The notes under the pieces: generated by a model
The model's input: only the letters and a program-made list of their open reading frames with translations
The model's database searches: none
Told to the model about the DNA's origin: nothing
Position numbers and translations under genes: made by a program
Assembly: GCF_014023275.1 (NCBI RefSeq)
Contig: NZ_CP054698.1
Location: forward strand, 2,294,001 to 2,358,000
Source of the DNA: Nostoc edaphicum CCNP1411
GTDB taxonomy: Bacteria > Cyanobacteriota > Cyanobacteriia > Cyanobacteriales > Nostocaceae
DNA length: 64,000 bases
Direction: 5' to 3'
Part shown: positions 43,208 through 51,292 of the stretch, in pieces
Position numbering within the stretch: the first letter of the stretch is position 1
Layout: the number at the start of each line of letters is the position of its first letter

Positions 43208-45247
43208 ATGTCAAAACAAGTAAAAAAACCAAATAATCGGTTTATGTGCCGAGATTTAAGTGCTAGCCAGTTGAGTTGGCTAATTACATCTAGCATTTTT
43301 TTATTTGTAGGAACTACTGTTGGTGTGGCGCAAGTTAAAACAGCACATAAGTCAGGGTTCACACTGCAACTTTTACATACTTCTGACCAAGAAGCAGGTG
43401 TCCCAGCGCTGAAGGATGTGCCAAACTTTTCGGCGGTGTTGAATGCACTCAAAAATCAAGATGCTAATCGTGACGGCAAACCTGATTATCCCAATACTTT
43501 AATCCTTTCATCTGGAGATGCTTATATTCCCAGTCCCTTCTTATTTGCCAGTGACACAGTGTTTGGTGGACAAGGACGAGGAGATATTTTAATTTTAAAT
43601 GCTCTTGGGTTTGGTGCGATCGCCTTTGGTAATCACGAATTTGACTTAGGTACGGGTGTTGTTGCCGATTTAATTCGCCCTCAAGAAGATTACCCAGGTA
43701 CAAAATTTCCCTATCTCAGCACGAATATAGACTTCAGCACTGATAAAGACCTGGCAAAATTAGTTACTGCTGATGGTCAAGAGGCAAGTAAAATCCCTAA
43801 TAAAATTGCCCGTAGCACGATCATTACCGTCAATGGTGAAAAAATTGGTGTAGTTGGGGCGACAACTCCCACACTGCGGTCTATTTCTTCTCCCGGTGGT
43901 GTGACTGTCTTACCTAAAGAATTTAATGACCGTGATGCCGCAGACATCGCCGCCTTAGCTGCTGAAATTCAAACTTCTGTTGATACACTGCTGACAAAAA
44001 ACCCAGAGATTAATAAAGTCATTCTGTTGGCACACATGCAACAAATTGCTGTTGAGCAAAAGTTAGCAGAATTACTCAAAGGAGTAGATATTATTGTTGC
44101 TGGTGGTTCCAATACCTTACTAGCCGACAAAACAGACCGTCTTCGAGTGGGTGATAAATCTGCTGGAACTTATCCAATCCTCAAAAAAGCAGCAGATGGT
44201 AATCCCATAGCCGTAGTTAATACCGATGGAAACTATCGCTATGTTGGTCGTTTAGTAGTTAACTTTGATGCCAATGGAGTGATTATTCCTAAAAATATTG
44301 ACTCCAAAATCAGTGGTGTTTATGCGACTGATTCCCCAGGTGTAGCAGCTGTAGGTGGGAAACCCGATGCCAAAATTGTCGCCATTACAGAAGCACTCAA
44401 AAAAGTGATTATTGCCCAAGATAGTCTGATTTTTGGGAAAACCAACGTTTTCCTGAACGGCTGGCGGGGTGATGTTCGCACCCAAGAAACCAATTTCGGG
44501 AATTTGACAGCCGAAGCTAATTTAGCGATCGCCAAACGATATGATCCTAAAACTGTCATTTCCATCAAAAATGGCGGTGGTATCCGTGACAATATCGGTA
44601 TATATACCTTTCCCCCAGGTTCGACTCGCTCACAGGATGTTATCAAACTGCCACCCCAAGCAAATCCTGTAGCAGGTAAGAAAGAAAAAGAAATTTCCCA
44701 ACTTGATATCATCAATGCTTTACGGTTCAACAATGGTTTGACTTTAGTTACTCTGAATGCAACAGAACTACTAGCGGTGATTGAACACAGTGTAGCGGCC
44801 ATAGCACCCGGTGCTACTCCTGGCAGTTTTCCCCAAGTAGCGGGATTAGCCTTTAGCTTTGACCCAAACTTGCCAGCCGGGAAGCGTGTCAAATCCCTGG
44901 CAATCAAAGATAGAAAAGGCAAAATTATTGATGTAGTAGTTAAAAATGCCGAGTTAGTGGGTGACTCTAATCGGATCTTCCGCACTGTTACCCTCAACTT
45001 CCTAGCAGGTGGTGGTGATGGCTATCCTTTTCCCAAAAGAGAACGGGTTGATTTGACATCAAAAGATGCTGATAATAGCAAACGCACAGGTTTAGCTACC
45101 TTTGCTGCTGATGGTTCTGAGCAAGATGCATTAGCAGAATATCTGGCTGCTAACTTTAAGCAGATTCCATTTACTCAGAGGGATGTGCCACCCGCCGAAG
45201 ATACTCGCATTCAAAATCTCAAATTGCGTAAAGATGTGGTGTTTTGA
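43208..45247 (+). CDS. Secreted bifunctional metallophosphatase/5'-nucleotidase
   Basis: About 679 aa from ATG 43208 (a TTG at 43184 would add eight residues). The N-terminal hydrophobic segment LSWLITSSIFLFVGTTVGVA targets it for export. The calcineurin-like phosphoesterase domain follows: LLHTSDQEAG, SSGDAYIPSP, FGNHEFDLG, and LLAHMQQ for metal ligands. The C-terminal 5'-nucleotidase domain has NFGNLTAEANLAIAKR, IKNGGGIRDN and LTLVTLNATELLAVIEHS. It is expected to dephosphorylate nucleotides in the periplasm for phosphate or nucleoside scavenging. It begins 75 nt after the group II intron. Confidence 0.93.
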   Translation: MSKQVKKPNNRFMCRDLSASQLSWLITSSIFLFVGTTVGVAQVKTAHKSGFTLQLLHTSDQEAGVPALKDVPNFSAVLNALKNQDANRDGKPDYPNTLILSSGDAYIPSPFLFASDTVFGGQGRGDILILNALGFGAIAFGNHEFDLGTGVVADLIRPQEDYPGTKFPYLSTNIDFSTDKDLAKLVTADGQEASKIPNKIARSTIITVNGEKIGVVGATTPTLRSISSPGGVTVLPKEFNDRDAADIAALAAEIQTSVDTLLTKNPEINKVILLAHMQQIAVEQKLAELLKGVDIIVAGGSNTLLADKTDRLRVGDKSAGTYPILKKAADGNPIAVVNTDGNYRYVGRLVVNFDANGVIIPKNIDSKISGVYATDSPGVAAVGGKPDAKIVAITEALKKVIIAQDSLIFGKTNVFLNGWRGDVRTQETNFGNLTAEANLAIAKRYDPKTVISIKNGGGIRDNIGIYTFPPGSTRSQDVIKLPPQANPVAGKKEKEISQLDIINALRFNNGLTLVTLNATELLAVIEHSVAAIAPGATPGSFPQVAGLAFSFDPNLPAGKRVKSLAIKDRKGKIIDVVVKNAELVGDSNRIFRTVTLNFLAGGGDGYPFPKRERVDLTSKDADNSKRTGLATFAADGSEQDALAEYLAANFKQIPFTQRDVPPAEDTRIQNLKLRKDVVF

Positions 45248-45645
45248 AAGCCGCCGTGGATGATTGAAGTTGACAAAATATACTTTTACGAGCGGAATAT
45301 GTATTTTTTATCCCTCTCAAGAAATTTGCCGTTTGGAAATTGATGTTATACATTGGTTCTCAGGTTTTAATCAGAAATTTATTTACCAATGGAAACCCCA
45401 CAGTTCAGTTCAACAACAAAAGAAAATAGACCCACCAAGACGAAAAAACAGTCTTTTCCTAGCATGAATATTGGTACTCCTAAAATACCATTTCGCAAAT
45501 GTAAGAAAACAGCACAACAGCATGAGTTACTCAGTGATTGGGAAGATGCGAGTTAATTTAGTGACACCCCTAACACACTGTACTGTAATGTACAAAGACG
45601 CGATAAATCGCCGTCTCTACAATAATCAGTCTTTTGTAGAGACGG
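45248..45645. other. Convergent spacer with dispersed repeats
   Basis: No gene supported. Short frames here have no recognisable content. From about 45590 the dispersed hairpin core AGACGCGATAAATCGCCGTC appears, leading into the tandem repeat at 45646. Confidence 0.5.
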
Positions 45646-45714
45646 CGATTCATCGCGTCTCTTGTCTACGATTCATCGCGTCTCTTGTCTGCAATTCATC
45701 GCGTCTCTTGTCTA
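45646..45714. repeat. 23-bp tandem repeat, three copies
   Basis: Units start at 45646, 45669 and 45692 (core ATTCATCGCGTCTCTTGTCT). They derive from the dispersed AGAGACGCGAT hairpin family and end five nt before the stop of the DUF1345 gene. Confidence 0.75.
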
Positions 45715-45718
45715 TTAT

Positions 45719-46441
45719 TTAAATCAGCGATGCAATGATATTAATACTCATAGCTAAAATAGTGGTATTGAAAAAGAAGGATAATACGCCATGTAACAGA
45801 GTCAAGCGCCTCATATCGCGTGATGTCGTCTGCACATCGGAAACTTGGCTAGTCATGCCAATTACAAAAGAATAATATAAAAATTCCCAATAGTCTGGAT
45901 AGTCGTTATGAGGAAAATCTAAACCTCCGGTGATTTCTTTACTATTATTACGATTAATATATTTGTAATAGCTATGTGCATATTGTACTGCAAACATCGT
46001 ATGCACTAATAGCCAAGAACCGACAATGGTCATAATTGAAAGTATGACATGTAGGGTAAGTAGAATAGTTGATAACTCTTTTTTATCAGTTAGTAAAAAC
46101 CCAATGGCTAAAACACTAGCACAAGCCGCAGCAATCACCAGCATGAATATAGCCAAATGTCCTTCATATTCACTCTCAGCATAACGGCGAATTTTTTCTG
46201 GGTTAGCTTTGATCATTTTCCACCAAGTCACGGCTAAGAAAAAGTCAATGCCGGAGTTCCAAGCACAGAGAATGCGAATGGGTAAGTGCAGCCAAGCCGG
46301 AAGGATTACTGAAACTAATACAGCGAGTCCAACAGCAATTATCAGCCGGGGTCGAGAGTCAAAGTTTTTGAATAAATTCAGTTTCACAAATATTGCGATC
46401 GCAGAGTTTAAGTGAGATACTCCTACACTGATGTAAAGCAT
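45719..46441 (-). CDS. DUF1345 family membrane protein
   Basis: 240 aa with about six membrane helices. The C-terminal signature YYSFVIGMTSQVSDVQTTS and LLHGVLSFFFNTTILAMSI is typical of DUF1345, an uncharacterised integral membrane family. Its function is unknown. ATG start at 46439-46441; no operon partner on the same strand. Confidence 0.88.
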   Translation of the reverse strand: MLYISVGVSHLNSAIAIFVKLNLFKNFDSRPRLIIAVGLAVLVSVILPAWLHLPIRILCAWNSGIDFFLAVTWWKMIKANPEKIRRYAESEYEGHLAIFMLVIAAACASVLAIGFLLTDKKELSTILLTLHVILSIMTIVGSWLLVHTMFAVQYAHSYYKYINRNNSKEITGGLDFPHNDYPDYWEFLYYSFVIGMTSQVSDVQTTSRDMRRLTLLHGVLSFFFNTTILAMSINIIASLI

Positions 46442-46636
46442 ACAGTGTAGGTTTCCAAGACAATCAGGCTACTGCTGTGCGTAGGCTCTGTTTTTTATAT
46501 TTATAGCTGCATTTTAAACGACACAATACAATTAAAGGCAACATTACCCGGTGGTACTATTTATCACCATAGTAATTTCGAGTAATTAAGTTAGTGTATA
46601 GTGTCCGATTCCACAGAGATAATTTGGTAAATTTGG

Positions 46637-47203
46637 ATGGAGAAATTAACTAAATCAGTGCGATTTTGGCTTTGTGCAACTATCATAATTTTGGGTTTGG
46701 TAGGCTGCGATCGCTTTATCGGTACTTCTGGAGAACCAGTTGATCGAGTCAGTGATGGTGATACTTTAGTGGTGAAAGATACTAATGGTAAAAATTTTAC
46801 CGTGCGCTTTGCTTGTGTAGATGCGCCAGAGATAGCTCATACCAACAAAGAAAAGCAGAGTAAACGTATTAGCGATCGCAATCAATTTACTTGGGGTGTG
46901 AAAGCCCAAGAACGGGTTCAACAACTAGTGCAACAAGGAGGCGATCGCGTGACTCTGAATATCACCGATAGCGATCGCTATGGACGCAAAGTTGCAGAAG
47001 TTCGTTTACAAAATGGCACTTTTGTGCAACAGGTATTGTTGCAAGAAGGATTGGCAAAAGTGTATCGCCCCTATTTAAACAAATGTCCTAGCAAAGACTT
47101 AGTTCAACAAGCTGAAGCTAAAGCAAAGGAACAACGGCTTGGCGTTTGGAGTGATGCTAAATTTGTGAATCCTTGGGAATATCGCAGCCTATATAAAAAG
47201 TAA
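46637..47203 (+). CDS. Thermonuclease (SNase-like) family lipoprotein
   Basis: 188 aa. The N-terminus has a hydrophobic signal with lipobox LGLVGC (about residues 19-24), so it is probably a lipoprotein anchored outside the cytoplasmic membrane. The staphylococcal-nuclease OB-fold follows: VSDGDTLVV, VRFACVDAPEIAH (active-site Arg, Asp and Glu), TDSDRYGRKVAEV (catalytic Arg), and AKAKEQRLGVW. It is expected to cleave DNA/RNA to small products with calcium. Two GCGATCGC sites lie within the gene. Confidence 0.9.
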   Translation: MEKLTKSVRFWLCATIIILGLVGCDRFIGTSGEPVDRVSDGDTLVVKDTNGKNFTVRFACVDAPEIAHTNKEKQSKRISDRNQFTWGVKAQERVQQLVQQGGDRVTLNITDSDRYGRKVAEVRLQNGTFVQQVLLQEGLAKVYRPYLNKCPSKDLVQQAEAKAKEQRLGVWSDAKFVNPWEYRSLYKK

Positions 47204-47259
47204 AACAGGAGTCAGAATTCAGAATTCAGAATTAGTGAATACTCTACCCATAAAGTCCC

Positions 47260-48141
47260 CTACTCCTCTCCCCAAGTTTGCAGTTGCAAATAAACTAGTA
47301 CCAGCGTCCCTGCTAGTAACACCGTCGCGGCGGCGGCGGCATAACCAAAATCAAATTGACCAAAAGCCTCTTGGTAAATGTAGTAAACCAGCAAATTAGT
47401 TGAATTCAGTGGGCCACCGCCAGTCATCACATAAACTTGCTCAAAACTCCGCAATGTAAAAATCGCGGTAGTAATGATTGCAAATATCAAAGTAGGGCGC
47501 AATCCAGGCAGAGTAATATACCAAAATTGTTGCCAAGCATTTGCTCCATCCAAATCTGCTGCTTCATAACGACTGGGAGGAATTGCTTGCAATCCGGCTA
47601 AAAAAACCACCATATTGAAACCGAGTTGTTTCCAAATGCTCATTAAAATAAGTACCGGCATTGCCCAAAATGTGTCTCCTAGCCAGGGTATGGCTGGAAT
47701 GCCAAAAAACTCTAAAAGTCCGTTAACTGGCCCTGATGTTTGAAACAGCCAGCGAAATCCCAAACCAGCTGCCACAAGTGAAATAATTGAAGGCAGAAAA
47801 TAGGCACTCCGTAAAATTCCCCGCAAGGGAATGGAGCGGTTTAATAGCACAGCCAATCCCAAGGAGATAACTAAAGTGGGAATGATGGTGGCAACAGTAA
47901 AATAAAAGGTGTTACCCAGAACTTGCCAGAAGTCGGGGTTGAGTAGCAAGCGCCAATAGTTTTTTAAGCCTATCCAATAAGTACCTTTTAAGGTGAAACT
48001 ACCAGCGGTAAAACTGAGGTAGAACAAATAGGCGATCGGCCAAATGATAAAAACACCCAGTAAAATTAGTGCTGGTGTAAGAAAAATCCAGGCGGCAGCT
48101 GTATCATTATCCAACCACGATTTAGTATATTTTTTTGGCAT
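47260..48141 (-). CDS. Sugar ABC transporter permease (MalF-like)
   Basis: 293 aa with six predicted helices and the EAA loop EAADLDGANAWQQFWYITLP (about 190-209) that contacts the ATPase. It belongs to the binding-protein-dependent carbohydrate permeases. The usual partners (solute-binding protein, second permease, ATPase) are absent here, so it must work with products from elsewhere. Its first about 20 codons and upstream region are duplicated at 54528-54600 next to purN, evidence that purN was once its direct divergent neighbour. Confidence 0.9.
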   Translation of the reverse strand: MPKKYTKSWLDNDTAAAWIFLTPALILLGVFIIWPIAYLFYLSFTAGSFTLKGTYWIGLKNYWRLLLNPDFWQVLGNTFYFTVATIIPTLVISLGLAVLLNRSIPLRGILRSAYFLPSIISLVAAGLGFRWLFQTSGPVNGLLEFFGIPAIPWLGDTFWAMPVLILMSIWKQLGFNMVVFLAGLQAIPPSRYEAADLDGANAWQQFWYITLPGLRPTLIFAIITTAIFTLRSFEQVYVMTGGGPLNSTNLLVYYIYQEAFGQFDFGYAAAAATVLLAGTLVLVYLQLQTWGEE

Positions 48142-48221
48142 CTATAATTTTCCCTCTTAGCTGTTATGACCCTCCGCCCTGATCTTACCCTGAGCTTGAT
48201 TTCTTACAGGATTAGCGATGT
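48082..48221. repeat. 140-bp direct repeat, left copy (permease start plus purN start)
   Basis: About 90 percent identical to 54528-54667. It contains the real first codons of the permease (minus strand) and a relic of the first codons of purN (plus strand, ATGACCCTCCGCCCTGAT). After the repeat the sequence diverges at a dispersed repeat (GTCTACGACGGGCTACGCC). Confidence 0.85.
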
Positions 48222-48285
48222 CTACGACGGGCTACGCCTACGCTTGGGGTTTGCTCTTGGTTCATAGATGAGCTAGTTGTCAGAC

Positions 48286-48771
48286 TCAATCTTCAGAAAA
48301 GATTTGATCAAATAAAGACCGTTTAACCCTAAACTCAATTTCAATAATCTTTTGGTAAAGAGTATCTAGGCTGTCAATGCTAATTTTGCCATCTTTGTTT
48401 ATCTTTTTGATAACGGCTAACGTTCCTTTGATACTCAAACCAAGTCTTTTAGCTTCTCTTCTAGCTGTCGAGTCGTCTAACAAAACATAATCTGCATTCA
48501 ACTCAATCCCTAAAGCGATCGCTTCCGATTCTCCTTTACCCAATCGTTGATTTAAGCTGTTGAGGAGGGTTATAAGGCTGGATGTGCGAACTTGAAGTTT
48601 ACCAGCTTTGATTAGCGTTTGAATGGTTTGGCTAGCTGGATCTGATTTAGCACTAATTTCCTCAGCAACAGATTGAGGAATATAGAAATCATCAGGATAT
48701 TCGATAAATTGATTCAGGTAGCTCAGTTTAGCTAGAAAAATCACTGGTGATGAATTAAGAATAATTTGCAT
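48286..48771 (-). CDS. DUF3368 PIN-like toxin
   Basis: 161 aa. The PIN-like acidic pattern is visible: LNSSPVIFLAKL at the start, GKGESEAIALGIELNADYVL and LLDDSTARREAKRLGL, then IKGTLAVIKK. DUF3368 proteins are predicted RNases encoded with small antitoxins. It follows the antitoxin gene (48776-49012) after 4 nt on the same strand. Confidence 0.85.
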   Translation of the reverse strand: MQIILNSSPVIFLAKLSYLNQFIEYPDDFYIPQSVAEEISAKSDPASQTIQTLIKAGKLQVRTSSLITLLNSLNQRLGKGESEAIALGIELNADYVLLDDSTARREAKRLGLSIKGTLAVIKKINKDGKISIDSLDTLYQKIIEIEFRVKRSLFDQIFSED

Positions 48772-48775
48772 TCAT

Positions 48776-49012
48776 TTACCAGTTTTTTTCTAAAGCAACA
48801 TCTTCTTCAGAAAGGTAAGAAAATTCAATACCCATCAGGTCTAGAATTTTGAGGAATTCTGCTGGCTCTAGTTGCATAACTTCTGCGGCTTTTTGAAGGC
48901 TGATTACTTTAGCAAGTAAAGCACCAAGTAAAAAGAGAAAATTTTCTTTCTGTTCGATGCTGTGGAATAACTGAACTTCTAAGGCGATCGCTTGGGTAAG
49001 CTTTTGGTTCAT
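48776..49012 (-). CDS. Antitoxin of the UPF0175 type, partner of the DUF3368 protein
   Basis: 78 aa with the pattern LLGALLAKVISLQKAAEVMQ and FLKILDLMGIEFSYLSEED typical of UPF0175/DUF3368-linked antitoxins, a small helix-turn-helix-like DNA-binding protein. It precedes the toxin gene. Relic copies of its first codons occur at 48247-48267 and 50280-50332. Confidence 0.8.
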   Translation of the reverse strand: MNQKLTQAIALEVQLFHSIEQKENFLFLLGALLAKVISLQKAAEVMQLEPAEFLKILDLMGIEFSYLSEEDVALEKNW

Positions 49013-49063
49013 AATTACCTCTAGTTGGAGTCTTTACTTAAACATCGCTATTTTTTTGCAAAC

Positions 49064-49402
49064 TTAAACCAATCCCAAATGCAATTTTAACGCCGCATCA
49101 ATTAGTACCATCATTTCTTCATTTAAACTACCTAATACTTCACCAGTAATTCGTTGCTTAGAAATTGTTCGCACTTGCTGCGCCTGTACTTTAGAAGGCT
49201 TCGTTAGACCACTAATCTCTGGATTAAGCAGAACTTCAAAGGGATAAACACGGTTCACATTAGAAGTAAGCGGTAAAATTGTCACAGTGGTAGCAGCACT
49301 ATTACTTATATCATTACTGACAATTAGTATTGGACGACGTTTACCCATTTCTGAACCCATCACCGGACTAAGATTTGCGTAATAAATATCACCACGTTTC
49401 AT
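49064..49402 (-). CDS. MazF/PemK family endoribonuclease toxin
   Basis: 112 aa with the family start MKRGDIYYANLSPVMGSEMG, then R-R-P-I-L-I-V-S-N and the conserved TKPSKVQAQQVRTISKQRI. MazF toxins cut mRNA at short sequences. It overlaps the preceding antitoxin frame by 14 nt, a typical coupled arrangement. Confidence 0.92.
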   Translation of the reverse strand: MKRGDIYYANLSPVMGSEMGKRRPILIVSNDISNSAATTVTILPLTSNVNRVYPFEVLLNPEISGLTKPSKVQAQQVRTISKQRITGEVLGSLNEEMMVLIDAALKLHLGLV

Positions 49403-49613
49403 CTGTTAAACCATCTGCAATTGTCACATCCCAATCGTTATCAACTTCAGCAGACGCTTCTCGGTAAGCTGCCTCTAATTCTCGGTTTCGCAGCAATTCT
49501 AATGCTTCTTCAATTACTTGAGAACGAGATTTACAACCTTTATTGCGCTTGTAGTTTTCGACAAACTCCACTAAAGACGGTGGCAAGGAAATAGAGAGTT
49601 TTTCTACATTCAT
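49389..49613 (-). CDS. Ribbon-helix-helix antitoxin of the MazF toxin
   Basis: About 74 aa from ATG 49611-49613; an upstream in-frame start at 49634 would add seven residues. N-terminal ribbon-helix-helix (EKLSISLPPSLVEFVENYKR, SRSQVIEEALELL) and an acidic C-terminal tail (DNDWDVTIADGL) that would bind the toxin. It overlaps the toxin gene. Confidence 0.88.
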   Translation of the reverse strand: MNVEKLSISLPPSLVEFVENYKRNKGCKSRSQVIEEALELLRNRELEAAYREASAEVDNDWDVTIADGLTDETW

Positions 49614-49749
49614 CTTCCTACCAATTAGTAACAAAAATAATTCCTACTAATATTCTAGCTTAATCTCGTAGCCCAGCAGGTGCGATTGGCTAAGTTGCTG
49701 TAATTACAAATTGTAGTTACAATTAGGTAAGCGTAGCTGTGTTTTGGTG

Positions 49750-50026
49750 ATGCAGTTTGAATGGGATGAAACAAAACGTCTTAGCAATCTTCGCAAGCAC
49801 GGAATCGATTTTATCGATATCCCAGAAGTATTTTATGGAGATACGGTGACGGTTGAAGACGATCGCTACAGCTACGCAGAGCAGCGTTTCGTCACGTTTG
49901 GCTTGTTGCAAGGGCGAGTCGTTGCTGTTGTCCATACAAGATCGTGATGATTTAACGCGGATTATTTCTGCAAGAAAGGCAACCAAATATGAGCAACGAA
50001 TCTATTTCGAGCAATTCTCAGACTGA
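49750..50026 (+). pseudogene. BrnT toxin, frameshifted near its end
   Basis: ATG 49750 opens MQFEWDETKRLSNLRKHGIDF, the BrnT start, but the frame stops at 49947 after VVHTRS. The rest (RDDLTRIISARKATKYEQ) is readable in another frame to TGA 50024-50026, overlapping the antitoxin start at 49989. One extra base around 49938-49942 explains this. The lost part holds conserved Arg residues of the BrnT RNase fold, so the toxin is probably inactive. Confidence 0.8.
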
Positions 50027-50264
50027 TTGGCAACGGCTTGATGCTATGAGCGATGAAGACATTGATTTATCAGATTGCCCGGAAATTACACCAGAACTGT
50101 TTGCCAAGGCTACAGTTAGACGGGGTTTACCTGCGGCAAAAAAGAAAGCACAGGTGACGTTACGCATTGACAGTGATGTATTAGAGTGGTTTAAATCGCA
50201 AGGACAGGGTTATCAAACGCACATCAATACCTTACTGCGAGCATATATGGAAGCTCATCGATAG
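49989..50264 (+). CDS. BrnA family antitoxin
   Basis: 91 aa. It contains AMSDEDIDLSDCPEITPELF and the ribbon-helix-helix core KAQVTLRIDSDVLEWFKSQG, then YQTHINTLLRAYMEA, as in BrnA antitoxins. The intact BrnT frame would overlap its start. The antitoxin frame is open although the toxin is broken. Confidence 0.9.
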   Translation: MSNESISSNSQTDWQRLDAMSDEDIDLSDCPEITPELFAKATVRRGLPAAKKKAQVTLRIDSDVLEWFKSQGQGYQTHINTLLRAYMEAHR

Positions 50265-50279
50265 TCAGTAAATCGATAC

Positions 50280-50332
50280 TGTGGAATAGCTGAACTTCTG
50301 AGGCGATCGCTTGGGGTTTGCTCTTGGTTCAT
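50280..50332 (-). pseudogene. Relic of a UPF0175-type antitoxin start
   Basis: Reverse strand from ATG 50330-50332 matches the first about 50 nt of the antitoxin gene at 48960-49012, including the upstream ATAATTA and GCGATCGC, but one base is shifted and the frame soon ends. Confidence 0.6.
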
Positions 50333-50520
50333 AATTATCTCCACTTGGCTTAATTATGACCGTAAGTACAGCATCTCCGGCTTTGCTTCTGAATTCTTCT
50401 TCTATAGGACTCCTATTTGATTTTTGAACAAGATTCAGTACACATCTATACCTTTCTTTTCTGTTCCCTGTTCCCTACCTACGCAGATAATTTCAGGAAT
50501 CAAATCGGATTACTATAGTT

Positions 50521-50730
50521 TCATTCTATGTTTTGATAGGCTTGGATTTTTTCATACAAACTATCAACGTTATCTTGAGAAAATAGTTTTTCTTTTAGTT
50601 GTAAATAATCACCTTCGCCTAATTTACAAGCTGCCCAAAATTTCATTACCTTGGATGGCTCTAAATGTGTAAAGAGTACCTGCATTACTTCTTGTAAATT
50701 TTGCTGTTCGTTAATAACTTTAATTGTCAT
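50521..50730 (-). CDS. Small protein coupled to a broken PIN toxin gene
   Basis: 69 aa (MTIKVINEQQ..., then VMQVLFTHLEPSKVMKFWAAC). Family not recognised. In the intact state its ATG would overlap the last 11 nt of the PIN frame (stop 50720-50722). The arrangement suggests a toxin-antitoxin operon with this as the partner, though the order is toxin first. Confidence 0.6.
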   Translation of the reverse strand: MTIKVINEQQNLQEVMQVLFTHLEPSKVMKFWAACKLGEGDYLQLKEKLFSQDNVDSLYEKIQAYQNIE

Positions 50731-51163
50731 CTTCCATCTCCAAAATAAAATCAGTGGGGTTGATTGCTTTGAGTGTTAAACTTTGACAGCGATTGATTAA
50801 TCTCTTATCACAAGTGATAAGAGATTAATCACTTTGAGAAGCTTCGGCACAAGCAACATGGAGAGCATCAATGGCTTTAATCCCTTGTTGTTCCAGTTGT
50901 TTTGCTCTCACTCTAATGTTTTCATCTAGTAATACTCTCAATGTAGCTATTTGTAGGTATTGCTCCATTGACTGTTGGTTTACAGGAAAAGGGTTGCGAC
51001 TATTTTCATATTCTAGAACTGAAGAACTAACTAATTCTATTAATTTTGCTTCGACAATTTGTAAAATTAAGATGACAGCTTGTGTTTCTAAAAATATTTT
51101 TGGCTGTGTTTGGTCATCAAAAGGGCGGTTATAAATACTTGTGTCTAAATAAACTCTGGTCAT
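50720..51163 (-). pseudogene. PIN-domain toxin with a premature stop in a perfect palindrome
   Basis: The open part (50825-51163, 112 aa) starts TRVYLDTSIYNRPFDD and has KAIDALHVACAEA, classical PIN motifs with the first acidic residues. After SD a TAA interrupts the frame. Translation resumes in the same frame as SLITCDKRLINRCQS...ILEMEDDN with the final PIN Asp (TCD), to TAA 50720-50722. The usual residue at the stop would be Tyr (D-Y-x-L-T-C-D). So one codon is nonsense and the C-terminal catalytic part is lost. Confidence 0.8.
50795..50830. repeat. Perfect 17-bp palindrome with 2-nt spacer inside the PIN gene
   Basis: GATTAATCTCTTATCAC (50795-50811), AA, GTGATAAGAGATTAATC (50814-50830). 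It covers the premature stop codon. It could form a cruciform or act as a transcription hairpin. Confidence 0.85.
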
Positions 51164-51292
51164 GTCACTTTTTGACTTCTGAATTCAACAACTCTGTTTT
51201 TTCAAAAAAATTAGATCGTTCCGTTCCGCTACACTCAAAAAGGGTAAAGGAAATAAGGACGGAGGGCTAAAGAGCTAGAGTATAAAGGGCTA

